Below, piece by piece: positions 55,842 through 63,442 of a stretch of DNA of 64,000 nucleotides. A program made the translations under genes and the position numbers. Numbering within the stretch: position 1 is the stretch's first letter; each line of letters begins with the position of its first letter. The notes beneath the pieces were generated by a model. The model was given only the letters and a program-made list of their open reading frames with translations. It was not told where the DNA came from and ran no database searches. Source of the stretch: M3007 sp035299505 (lineage in GTDB: Bacteria > Bacteroidota > Bacteroidia > Chitinophagales > Saprospiraceae). Where the stretch lies: NCBI GenBank assembly GCA_035299505.1, contig DATGWL010000097.1, positions 1-64,000 on the forward strand, in the 5' to 3' direction.

Positions 55842-56438
55842 TTATTTCCCAAAAGCTTCCTTGAATTCAGGGCTTTCAGGAGTTACCTTAGACGCGAAAA
55901 AGTGGGTAAGCTCGCCTTTTTCATTTATCAGATATTTGCAGAAATTCCAGCTGGGTTCCTGTTTGTTCCAACCATTTTGGGCAGGATCAGTAAGCCATTG
56001 ATAAACAGGAGAAATATCCTTCCCTTTGACATCCACTTTTTCAAACATAGGGAAAGATACACCGTAGTTTTTTTGACAAAATTCCGCAATTTCTTCAGCG
56101 GAGCCAGGCTCCTGCCCCATGAAATTATTGGACGGAAATCCCAAAACAACAGCCTCATCTTTATGCTTTTGATAAAAACTTTCCCAATCTGCATATTGTG
56201 GTGTGTAACCACATTTTGAGGCTACGTTCAATACAATGATTTTTCTGCCTTTAAACTGGTCCAACGACACAGGCTTGCCGTCCAGGCTATTGGCCTGTAG
56301 TTGGTAGAATGATGATTGCATGGTTTTGACAATGGCTGAACTCTCCTGCGGTCTGGAGCTTACTTTATTAGCATCAAAACAAGAGAATGCTGACAGGCTG
56401 AGAGTCAGAAGCAGAAAAAGTAGTGAATGTTTGTACAT
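55842..56438 (-). CDS. Glutathione-peroxidase-family thiol peroxidase, lipoprotein
   Basis: A 198-residue envelope protein with a lipobox (LSAFSC, Cys ~20). The GPx fold has the peroxidatic Cys in NVASKCGYTPQY, Gln in FMGQEPG, Trp in SWNF and a resolving Cys in EFCQKNYGVSF. It reduces hydroperoxides, probably using thioredoxin. It is on the same strand as the FAD oxidoreductase and lies 113 bp downstream of it. If that oxidoreductase makes H2O2, this enzyme could remove it; that link is speculative because the lipoprotein acts outside the cytoplasm. Confidence 0.9.
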   Translation of the reverse strand: MYKHSLLFLLLTLSLSAFSCFDANKVSSRPQESSAIVKTMQSSFYQLQANSLDGKPVSLDQFKGRKIIVLNVASKCGYTPQYADWESFYQKHKDEAVVLGFPSNNFMGQEPGSAEEIAEFCQKNYGVSFPMFEKVDVKGKDISPVYQWLTDPAQNGWNKQEPSWNFCKYLINEKGELTHFFASKVTPESPEFKEAFGK

Positions 56439-56459
56439 GTGGAATGGAAATGATGCTCG

Positions 56460-56497
56460 AGAGCGTGTGTCTGAGACTTATTTTTCAGACACACTCT
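56460..56497 (-). other. Hairpin between the FAD oxidoreductase and GPx genes
   Basis: A TCAGACACAC-type arm (56485-56497) pairs with 56460-56474 with a 2-nt bulge. The T-rich sequence is in the loop rather than after the stem, so it is a poor terminator. It could be an attenuator or mRNA processing site. Confidence 0.5.
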
Positions 56498-56551
56498 AAC
56501 ACCACTACTCCAATTTGGTTTCAATGGTGAGACAAAATAAAAAATGATCTA

Positions 56552-57673
56552 CTATACAAACAATTCCTCTGTCAAACCAAAACTCATCGTCATGCCGGCG
56601 CCACTCAGGCCGTTTACAATCCAAACACCAGGCTCTATTTCCATAACCAGTTCAGTTTTACCAGGCAATTTCGGATAAACGCCATGCCAGGTTTCAGCAA
56701 TTTGCATGTCAGGAAATGCCGCAAAGCCGTTGAGATAATGCAGGATCAGTCGGTTAATGGCATCACTATCAAAAGGTGATACATCCCATCCGTATTCATG
56801 ACTATCACCCAGTATAATCTCGCCTTTATGATTTTGTGATACAAGCACGTGAATGCCAAAGCGGGCATAATCAGCATTTTCAACTTCGTATCGGTGCTTT
56901 ACAGCTTGTAATTCCTGCAAATGTGCAAATGACTGGTAATGCAGCAATGTTAGTCCTGCACACAATGATGGCCCAAGTTGCCAGTCTTTTGGCTGTGCGG
57001 CTGTCCTTAGCATTTGCAGTTTACATTTGGTGATGCCACTTTCCCTGAATACCCTTGGATACAAAGTTTCAAACTCAGCACCTGAACAAATAAAGATCCG
57101 CTCAGCATGCCAGGTATCATAAAAATCAGAGAGAAGACCAGTATCCACATGCGTCACTGCAGAACCAAAATGAAATTCTACTCCATGGACCATTTCCAGG
57201 TATTGGGCTAATTGCGGAATAGCTTCTCTGGAAGTAACGGTACACTCTGTGTTGCTGAACATAGCCCCTTTTAGCCCCTGTGCTCTGACAGATGAACTCT
57301 TTTGAAGTGTTTCTTCTGGATTGAGCAGCTCAATTTCATAGCCAGCTCCCTGCGTGGAAGCCTTAAATGCGTGCAAAACCTCCATTTCATCATCGTGGTA
57401 GGCTAATTGCAAGGATCCATTTTGCCGGATTCTGAGCCCACTCTCGCGTGCTACCTTAATCCATGTTTCACGACTTCGCATCGCCCGGTCAAGTAAGTTA
57501 CCTGGAGGTTGGCCAATGGGCCATATCAGTCCAAAATTACGTATTGAAGCGCCGATAGCCCTCGGATTCCGTTCAAATACAATGGTTTTTAGTCCTTTAC
57601 TTGCTGCTGCATAGGCCGTAGCCAGCCCAACGATACCAGCGCCAACAATGGCAACATCGTACTTTTGTTGCAT
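56552..57673 (-). CDS. HpnW-type (TIGR03364) FAD-dependent oxidoreductase, phosphonate-associated
   Basis: A 373-residue DAO-fold flavoprotein. VAIVGAGIVGLATAYA near the N-terminus binds FAD, and SIRNFGLIWPIGQPPGN is the family signature. This family is usually encoded beside PhnX-like hydrolases, and related enzymes have been reported to oxidise aminoethylphosphonate-type amines to phosphonoacetaldehyde. I chose ATG 57673; the TTG at 57682 would overlap the upstream gene's stop. It follows the DUF5690 transporter gene by 5 bp in one operon. The PhnX-like gene is 2 kb away on the other strand. Substrate is inferred from family and neighbours. Confidence 0.82.
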   Translation of the reverse strand: MQQKYDVAIVGAGIVGLATAYAAASKGLKTIVFERNPRAIGASIRNFGLIWPIGQPPGNLLDRAMRSRETWIKVARESGLRIRQNGSLQLAYHDDEMEVLHAFKASTQGAGYEIELLNPEETLQKSSSVRAQGLKGAMFSNTECTVTSREAIPQLAQYLEMVHGVEFHFGSAVTHVDTGLLSDFYDTWHAERIFICSGAEFETLYPRVFRESGITKCKLQMLRTAAQPKDWQLGPSLCAGLTLLHYQSFAHLQELQAVKHRYEVENADYARFGIHVLVSQNHKGEIILGDSHEYGWDVSPFDSDAINRLILHYLNGFAAFPDMQIAETWHGVYPKLPGKTELVMEIEPGVWIVNGLSGAGMTMSFGLTEELFV

Positions 57674-57678
57674 AAAAT

Positions 57679-58992
57679 TCAAATGTTTGAAGCTTGTCCT
57701 TGCTCTAAAACAAGGATCTTTTGTTGTGATTTGTGAGAAAAATAGCTATAAGAAAGCCCCATCAATGCCAAAATCAATATCCCGCCTCCATAACATAGCT
57801 TGCTGTAAAAGGAGAGCCAGCTTAAGGAATCTGCCGAAAAGTTTCGCCAAAGCATCACCACTACACTTCCAAGATAACCGATAGAATCAGCCATGTACAT
57901 AAGAAAGCCAACATTTCCTTTTTCCTGAAAAGCGGCCATAAATCGGTCGAACAGCACCCCGTTAAACAGTATATACGGCAAAAACAATCCAAATCCAGAC
58001 CCGATCATCCAAAGTAGTGGTGATATCAGTTTTTCATCAAACAACAGTGTGCTTGCAATCAACAGCACTGCACCGCTCATGGTTACCATATGATTAAGCC
58101 AAAAAGCCTGAAAATTGCGTTTGATGAAAACCATGGCTCCAACTAAAATCAAACACAAGGCCGCAACAGGCAGCTCCGCAGTGGTAAATATCCCGGCCTG
58201 TCCGCCATATCCAAGCTCTGCCCAAATCTCTACGGCGAAATTGTCGCGGAAATCCCGCACTATAGTCAATACCAAATAGGTTAAGACCAATAAACAAAGC
58301 CCGGGAGCATATCTCCAAAATAACAGTTTGCGATCGGCGCCAGACATACTTTGGCGTTCGGCACGTTGTAAACGATCCGTTTCACTTGGAGGGGGCAAAT
58401 GCTCCAAAACCCAAACACAGCCTAATAAAACAGGAATAAACAGGGCTCCAGCCCAAAATGGCATCCAACGTTCCGATACTCCCTGGTCATCCAGGAGCCA
58501 CTTCCCGGTTGTTTTGGCTACTCCGGATGATATTATAAAGTTGGTGCACAGCGCAGCAGCTAATATCTCCGTTATTTTTCTTCCTTCAAGATATCCAAAT
58601 ATTACCCCCCAGGCCATTCCTAATGGGAGGCCGTTTAGAAACATCCAAATAAGATTATACGGCGCCGGAGTAAGTGCAAAACCGAGTAGCGACAAACAGG
58701 CTATGGAAACTATACCCAACAACATAGTTGGGCGATTAGAGATACCTAAAGATGCAATAACTCTGATACCAATGAATTTGGATAATGCATAACCTGCCAC
58801 CTGTGCCAGTACAAGGGCTATTTTCATTTGAACTCCCCAAACCATTTCATTGGCATACATACCTGCTGTAAAAGGTTTGCGAAAAGCATATATACAAAAA
58901 TATGCCGTAAACGCAGTCACACCGGCCACCAATACAAAAGTAAATGGAGATGCCTGCGAAAGGCGGCGTGCAAAAGAGTAAGAATACAGCAT
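57679..58992 (-). CDS. DUF5690 MFS-like transporter, organophosphorus-type
   Basis: A 437-residue inner-membrane protein with about twelve membrane helices, of the DUF5690 family and resembling the UhpC/GlpT organophosphate group. It begins with a helix pair (VAGVTAFTAYFCIYAFRKPF) and has the loop FGYLEGRKITEILAA. The operon position before the HpnW-type oxidase suggests import of a phosphonate or organophosphate, with phosphate exchange possible. The ligand is inferred. The divergent gap to the GNAT gene (58993-59128) is 136 bp and holds the Pho-like box listed separately. I see no clear -7 element for this strand. Confidence 0.8.
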   Translation of the reverse strand: MLYSYSFARRLSQASPFTFVLVAGVTAFTAYFCIYAFRKPFTAGMYANEMVWGVQMKIALVLAQVAGYALSKFIGIRVIASLGISNRPTMLLGIVSIACLSLLGFALTPAPYNLIWMFLNGLPLGMAWGVIFGYLEGRKITEILAAALCTNFIISSGVAKTTGKWLLDDQGVSERWMPFWAGALFIPVLLGCVWVLEHLPPPSETDRLQRAERQSMSGADRKLLFWRYAPGLCLLVLTYLVLTIVRDFRDNFAVEIWAELGYGGQAGIFTTAELPVAALCLILVGAMVFIKRNFQAFWLNHMVTMSGAVLLIASTLLFDEKLISPLLWMIGSGFGLFLPYILFNGVLFDRFMAAFQEKGNVGFLMYMADSIGYLGSVVVMLWRNFSADSLSWLSFYSKLCYGGGILILALMGLSYSYFSHKSQQKILVLEQGQASNI

Positions 58993-59066
58993 TTATCCAC
59001 AGATTTCTGCAATGATAGCGGCAGAAATACACGCTCTTTTACCATTCGCAGAAACACAACCATTCC

Positions 59067-59101
59067 TTAACCCTCGTTTAACACAGGCCTTATTTCCTTT
59101 G
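59067..59101 (+). promoter_or_regulatory. GNAT gene promoter with candidate Pho box
   Basis: TTAAC (59067-59071), six bases, TTAAC (59078-59082), eleven bases, then TTCCTTTG (59094-59101, one base from TAnnTTTG). The spacing is identical to that of the TonB receptor and PhnX-like promoters. Confidence 0.6.
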
Positions 59102-59128
59102 TGATGAAGTAACCAATTTGTTAAGCCA

Positions 59129-59611
59129 ATGTTTTTACGCCCTTACCGCCCTGCCGACAAGCGAATGATCCAGCAATTGTTCTATGAAACAGTTCATAAG
59201 ATCAATGCTGGAGACTATACTTTTCAGCAACTGCAAGCCTGGGCGCCTGAGCAGCCGGACCGGGAAACCTGGATATTGCTCGACCAGCAATATTGCTATA
59301 TTGTAGAATATCAGCGCCAAATTGTGGGTTTTGCAAGTATGACGAAAGAAGGCAGCCTGGATTTTCTCTATGTGCATAAGGATTTTCAAAATAAGGGGAT
59401 TGCCAGTAATTTGCTAAAGCAAATGGAAAGGATCGCACGTAAATTCAACCTTGATAAAATCGTAACAGCATCAAGCCTAACGGCTAAAGGCTTTTTTACA
59501 TCCAAAGGATTTCTCGTAACAAACGAAACTGAAATAATAATTAAGGGAGTTGCTCTATTGAAGCTACAGATGGAAAAACCATTGTTTAACACACGTCAAA
59601 ATAAACCATAA
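59129..59611 (+). CDS. GNAT family N-acetyltransferase
   Basis: A 160-residue single-domain GNAT enzyme using acetyl-CoA. The N-terminal region (YETVHKINAGDYTFQQLQAW) resembles the YafP-type group. The acetyl-CoA motif is FQNKGIASNLLKQMERIA, with the beta-strand pair IVTASSLTAKGFFTSKGF. The substrate is unknown. Its Pho-like promoter and position in the phosphonate group suggest a role like PhnO, which acetylates aminoalkylphosphonates, but there is no sequence proof. The PhnX-like gene follows 54 bp downstream with its own promoter. Confidence 0.82.
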   Translation: MFLRPYRPADKRMIQQLFYETVHKINAGDYTFQQLQAWAPEQPDRETWILLDQQYCYIVEYQRQIVGFASMTKEGSLDFLYVHKDFQNKGIASNLLKQMERIARKFNLDKIVTASSLTAKGFFTSKGFLVTNETEIIIKGVALLKLQMEKPLFNTRQNKP

Positions 59612-59612
59612 C

Positions 59613-59647
59613 TTAATCCACCCTTAACCTTAGGTGTCCGACATTTG
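59613..59647 (+). promoter_or_regulatory. PhnX-like/YncE operon promoter with candidate Pho box
   Basis: TTAAT (59613-59617), six bases, TTAAC (59624-59628), eleven bases, then GACATTTG (59640-59647; G for the first T of TAnnTTTG). It lies just before the ATG at 59666. Confidence 0.6.
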
Positions 59648-59665
59648 CCTGAAAATCAGACAAAT

Positions 59666-60415
59666 ATGAGTCAGAAACAACCTATTCAGCTTGTTGTATT
59701 CGATATGGCAGGTACAACAGTAAGAGACAATGATGAAGTATTGCTGTGCTTTGCGGAAGCCTGCAGATCAGAAGGATTAACTGCTAATAATCAACGATTG
59801 AACGCCTTAATGGGTGTCTCCAAATTGGAAGTATTTAAAATTCTCTGGCGAGAGCAACTTGGGGAAAATGAAGCACAAAATACTATTGACGAAAAAGCTG
59901 CTCATAGCTTCTTAACCTTCAAAGAAATTCTCGAAAACTACTACCACAAAGCACTTATTGAACCCACTCCCGGCGCCTTGGAAGTGTTTGATTGGTTGAA
60001 ACAAAGAGGAATAAAAATAGCGTTAAATACAGGGTTTTACCGGGCAGTTACTGATATTATCCTCAATAAATTGGGTTGGCTGGCAGGTTTGGATGCACAA
60101 TATAAGGGGGGTGTTGGCACCACCATAGACTTCTCTATTTCCAGCGAAGATGTACCCCAGGGTCGCCCGGAACCCTACATGATCCAGAAAGCAATGGCTG
60201 TCTTTGGTATTACAGACCCTTCGCTGGTTATAAAAATTGGCGACACCCCTGTAGATCTTTTGGAAGGCAGAAAGGCTGGTTGCGCTGCATCCATTGCCGT
60301 AGTGAATGGAACACACTCGCGTGAAGAACTCGAGGTTTTGGAAAATGACGGATTGTTACGTTCTTTGAATGATCTTCCGGAATGGCTACTCACTAACGGA
60401 TATGTAGCAGCTTAA
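59666..60415 (+). CDS. PhnX-like phosphonatase-type HAD hydrolase
   Basis: A 249-residue HAD enzyme. Motif I is FDMAGTTVRD with nucleophile Asp13. The cap domain carries MGVSK with Lys53, which lines up with the Schiff-base Lys53 of PhnX (phosphonoacetaldehyde hydrolase). IKIGDTPVDLLEG supplies the late acidic residues. It should split phosphonoacetaldehyde into acetaldehyde and phosphate, the product expected from the HpnW-type oxidase encoded nearby. ATG 59666 is preferred over TTG 59645. The next gene begins one base after the stop. Confidence 0.85.
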   Translation: MSQKQPIQLVVFDMAGTTVRDNDEVLLCFAEACRSEGLTANNQRLNALMGVSKLEVFKILWREQLGENEAQNTIDEKAAHSFLTFKEILENYYHKALIEPTPGALEVFDWLKQRGIKIALNTGFYRAVTDIILNKLGWLAGLDAQYKGGVGTTIDFSISSEDVPQGRPEPYMIQKAMAVFGITDPSLVIKIGDTPVDLLEGRKAGCAASIAVVNGTHSREELEVLENDGLLRSLNDLPEWLLTNGYVAA

Positions 60416-60416
60416 T

Positions 60417-62831
60417 ATGAATAAAATACTACGATCAGCAACCCTGTTTTTCCTCTGTTGTACCCAAATTGTGGTGGCTCAGTTACCACAATCAGCCGGG
60501 GCAGACAAGTCAATATTGCTTCCTAACGGCTGGCAATTAACACCTGCAGGTAATTCCAGCAATCTGGGAGACCTGCCCTTAAACATGTCTATCTCGCCAG
60601 ACCACAAATACCTGGCAGTTACTAATAATGGTCAAAGTAAAACCACCATTCAATTGCTTTCCGCAAAAGATGGCATTTCATATCATCAGGTGGAAGTTCC
60701 TGCTGCCTGGTTAGGTATTGATTTCACGGCCGATTCTAAAGCCTTATACATTTCAGGAGGTAATACCAACAAAATCTGGAAGTATGCTATCCAGCAAAAC
60801 CAACTTGTATTGGCAGACTCCGTCGTATTGGGCAAACCATGGCCCAACCGGATTTCTCCAACGGGCCTTTGCCTGGACGATCAGAACCATTTATTATATG
60901 TTGTAACCAAAGAAAACCACAGCCTGTATGTGATAGATACCCGACAAAACAAGGTTATTCACAGAGATTCGTTGGGCAAAGAACTGTACACTTGCAATTT
61001 ATCCCCTGATAAAAAAGAATTATACATATCTCACTGGGGAGGCAACGAACTAATTATTTGGAATACCAGGACACGAATCGCAACCAACAGAATTAAAGTT
61101 GGCGACAATCCGAATGACATTGCCATCAGCAGGGATGGACATTATGCTTTTGTTGCGTGCGCAGATGATAACTCAGTAAGCGTGATTGACCTCAAACAAA
61201 AGAAAGTGGTAGAAACCCTGGTTTCTGCGCTCTACCCTGATGCGCCAACCGGTTCTACCACAAATAGTGTGGCATTATCGGAGAATGGTAAAAAACTCTT
61301 CATTGCCAATGCCGACAATAATTGCCTGGCAGTTTTTGATATTTCCAAGCCTGGCAGGAGTGTATCGTTAGGCTTTATACCCACCGGATGGTATCCTACC
61401 TGTGTACGCATATCAGGCAAAAAGCTTTTTGTAGCAAACGGTAAGGGCTTCTCCTCTTTTCCCAACCCAAACGGGCCAAATCCAATTGGCAAAGTGAATT
61501 ATCAAAAAGGCCAGGTTGAAGAACAATACATAGGAGGACTGATGAAGGGCACCTTGAGTATTATCCCCAGCCCTACCTCCAAAATGCTGCAAACTTATAC
61601 TCAGCAAGTGTACCGTAACACACCTTATTCCAAGGAAAGAGAAAAACTGGCAGAAGGCGAACCCGGAAATCCTATTCCTCAAAAAATAAATGGAAGTTCA
61701 CCTATCAAATATGTATTCTATATCATTAAAGAAAATCGAACTTATGACCAGGTATTAGGTGATATGGAGGCAGGAAACGGAGACAGCAGCCTGTGCCTGT
61801 TCCCCGAATCAATTACACCTAATCACCACAGCCTTGCCCGTGAATTTGTATTACTGGATAATTTTTATGTCAGTGCAGAAGTTAGCGCAGACGGGCACAA
61901 TTGGAGTACGGCAGCTTACGCTAACGACTTTACCGAAAAAACATGGGTTACCAGCTATGGAGGACGAGGTGGCGACTACGTGTATGAAGGTCAAAATAAG
62001 ATTGCCTGGCCAAAGGATGGTTTTATTTGGGACTATTGTAAACGTGCGGGAATCAGCTATCGAACATATGGAGAGTTTGCAGACGACTACAAACCCAATA
62101 TTCCGGCACTTGAAGGGCATTATTGTCCTTATTACACCTCATGGGATACGAACGTAAAAGATACCACGCGTGTATCTCAATGGAAACGCGAATTTGATTC
62201 TCTGATAGTACAAAACGCTGTGCCCCGTTTGAGCACACTTAGGCTAATAAACGATCACACTGAAGGGCTAAGTAAAGGAGCTCACACACCATTCGCCCAA
62301 GTAGCCGATAATGATCTGGCTTTTGGTTTATTTGTGGAACATTTATCAAACAGCCCAATATGGAAGGAATCAGCCATATTTGTCCTGGAGGATGACGCTC
62401 AAAATGGTGCGGATCATGTTGACGCCCACCGTTCCATTGCATTTGTTATTAGCCCATATACTAAACGGAATTATTTGGACCACACCTTATACTCCACAAA
62501 TTCCATGTTAAGAACAATGGAGCTGATTCTTGGCCTGCCTCCTATGAGTCAATACGACGCCGCCGCTACTCCAATGTGGAGATGTTTTACCAAGACCCCG
62601 AATCTTTCACCTTACAAGGCCAAAATCCCATCTGTTAATCTGGATGACAGAAATGCCTTTATTGACAACGATTTACAGCGGCGTTCAGACAGTTTCGACT
62701 TCTCAGGAGAAGATCGTGTACCTGATTTAGAATTCAATGAGATACTTTGGAAAATTGTTAAAGGAGAAAATTCCGAAATGCCTCCTCCCAGAAGAGGAGC
62801 CTTTCTCCATGTAAGTGAAGACCAGGATTAA
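60417..62831 (+). CDS. Second YncE-like beta-propeller / phosphoesterase fusion
   Basis: An 804-residue exported protein (signal peptide SATLFFLCCTQIVVAQ, no lipobox). The propeller spans residues ~40-360 (ISRDGHYAFVACADDNSVSV, LSENGKKLFIANADNN). The phosphoesterase domain has YIIKENRTYDQVLG, NFYVSAEVSADGHNW, INDHTEG and VLEDDAQNGADHVDAHRS. It is a clear paralogue of the product of 51417-54188 but probably soluble in the periplasm rather than lipid-anchored. The 1-bp gap to the PhnX-like gene shows an operon. Substrates are probably phosphoesters or phosphonoesters (inferred). Confidence 0.88.
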   Translation: MNKILRSATLFFLCCTQIVVAQLPQSAGADKSILLPNGWQLTPAGNSSNLGDLPLNMSISPDHKYLAVTNNGQSKTTIQLLSAKDGISYHQVEVPAAWLGIDFTADSKALYISGGNTNKIWKYAIQQNQLVLADSVVLGKPWPNRISPTGLCLDDQNHLLYVVTKENHSLYVIDTRQNKVIHRDSLGKELYTCNLSPDKKELYISHWGGNELIIWNTRTRIATNRIKVGDNPNDIAISRDGHYAFVACADDNSVSVIDLKQKKVVETLVSALYPDAPTGSTTNSVALSENGKKLFIANADNNCLAVFDISKPGRSVSLGFIPTGWYPTCVRISGKKLFVANGKGFSSFPNPNGPNPIGKVNYQKGQVEEQYIGGLMKGTLSIIPSPTSKMLQTYTQQVYRNTPYSKEREKLAEGEPGNPIPQKINGSSPIKYVFYIIKENRTYDQVLGDMEAGNGDSSLCLFPESITPNHHSLAREFVLLDNFYVSAEVSADGHNWSTAAYANDFTEKTWVTSYGGRGGDYVYEGQNKIAWPKDGFIWDYCKRAGISYRTYGEFADDYKPNIPALEGHYCPYYTSWDTNVKDTTRVSQWKREFDSLIVQNAVPRLSTLRLINDHTEGLSKGAHTPFAQVADNDLAFGLFVEHLSNSPIWKESAIFVLEDDAQNGADHVDAHRSIAFVISPYTKRNYLDHTLYSTNSMLRTMELILGLPPMSQYDAAATPMWRCFTKTPNLSPYKAKIPSVNLDDRNAFIDNDLQRRSDSFDFSGEDRVPDLEFNEILWKIVKGENSEMPPPRRGAFLHVSEDQD

Positions 62832-62840
62832 GCAAATGAG

Positions 62841-62884
62841 AAAGCCCTTTGAATCATCCAGATTCAAAGGGCTTTTGTTTTAAT
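62841..62884. terminator. Terminator at the end of the phosphorus island
   Basis: AAAGCCCTTTGAATC pairs with GATTCAAAGGGCTTT around a 5-nt loop, followed by a T-rich tail. It separates the island from the convergent bacilliredoxin gene. Confidence 0.92.
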
Positions 62885-62902
62885 TTGAAGCTATCTCAAC
62901 CA

Positions 62903-63316
62903 CTAGCAATACGTTTCGTATGCCAGACGCAGATTATCAGAAATGATCTGTGCTGAGCGGCCTTCAATGTGACGACGTTCCAGGAAGTGAACCAATTTGC
63001 CATCCTTAAACAAGGCAATGCTTGGAGAAGAAGGCGGGTATGGCGCCAAAAACTCACGTACTTTGGCGGTAGCATCTGTATCCACTCCGGCGAACACGGT
63101 GTAGAGTTTCTCTGGATGCTTTTCGTTTTGCAGGGAGAGTTTAGCGCCCGGACGTGCCATGGCTGCAGCACATCCGCAAACGCTGTTTACCACTACAAGG
63201 GCTGTTCCTTGCTGGTTTTCCAGTACGTTCTCCACTTCTTCCGGTGTGGTAAGTGCTTCAAAACCGTAATCCGTCAGGTCTTTTGCCATCGGGGTGGTAA
63301 GTGCTATCGGGTACAT
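62903..63316 (-). CDS. BrxA/BrxB-type bacilliredoxin family protein
   Basis: A 137-residue cytoplasmic protein of the YphP/YqiW family. The CGC motif (Cys47-Gly48-Cys49, NSVCGCAAAMARP) removes bacillithiol from proteins or acts as a thiol isomerase. FLAPYPPSSPSIALFKDGK and RHIEGRSAQII are typical. The start at 63316 gives the standard N-terminus (MYPIALTTP); an ATG at 63415 adds 33 residues without family support. Organisms of this phylum often have bacillithiol, so a bacillithiol-linked role is plausible. Confidence 0.9.
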   Translation of the reverse strand: MYPIALTTPMAKDLTDYGFEALTTPEEVENVLENQQGTALVVVNSVCGCAAAMARPGAKLSLQNEKHPEKLYTVFAGVDTDATAKVREFLAPYPPSSPSIALFKDGKLVHFLERRHIEGRSAQIISDNLRLAYETYC

Positions 63317-63442
63317 AGTTGTAAAAGACAATTGTGTGAAAAATGAATTGTTTTTCGGGGCAAAGATAAAACCATGTTGGGGAATTTCTGGCGGAGGCAA
63401 GAAAATCCCCAACATACTTTAAAACCTAAACACAGCAATACA

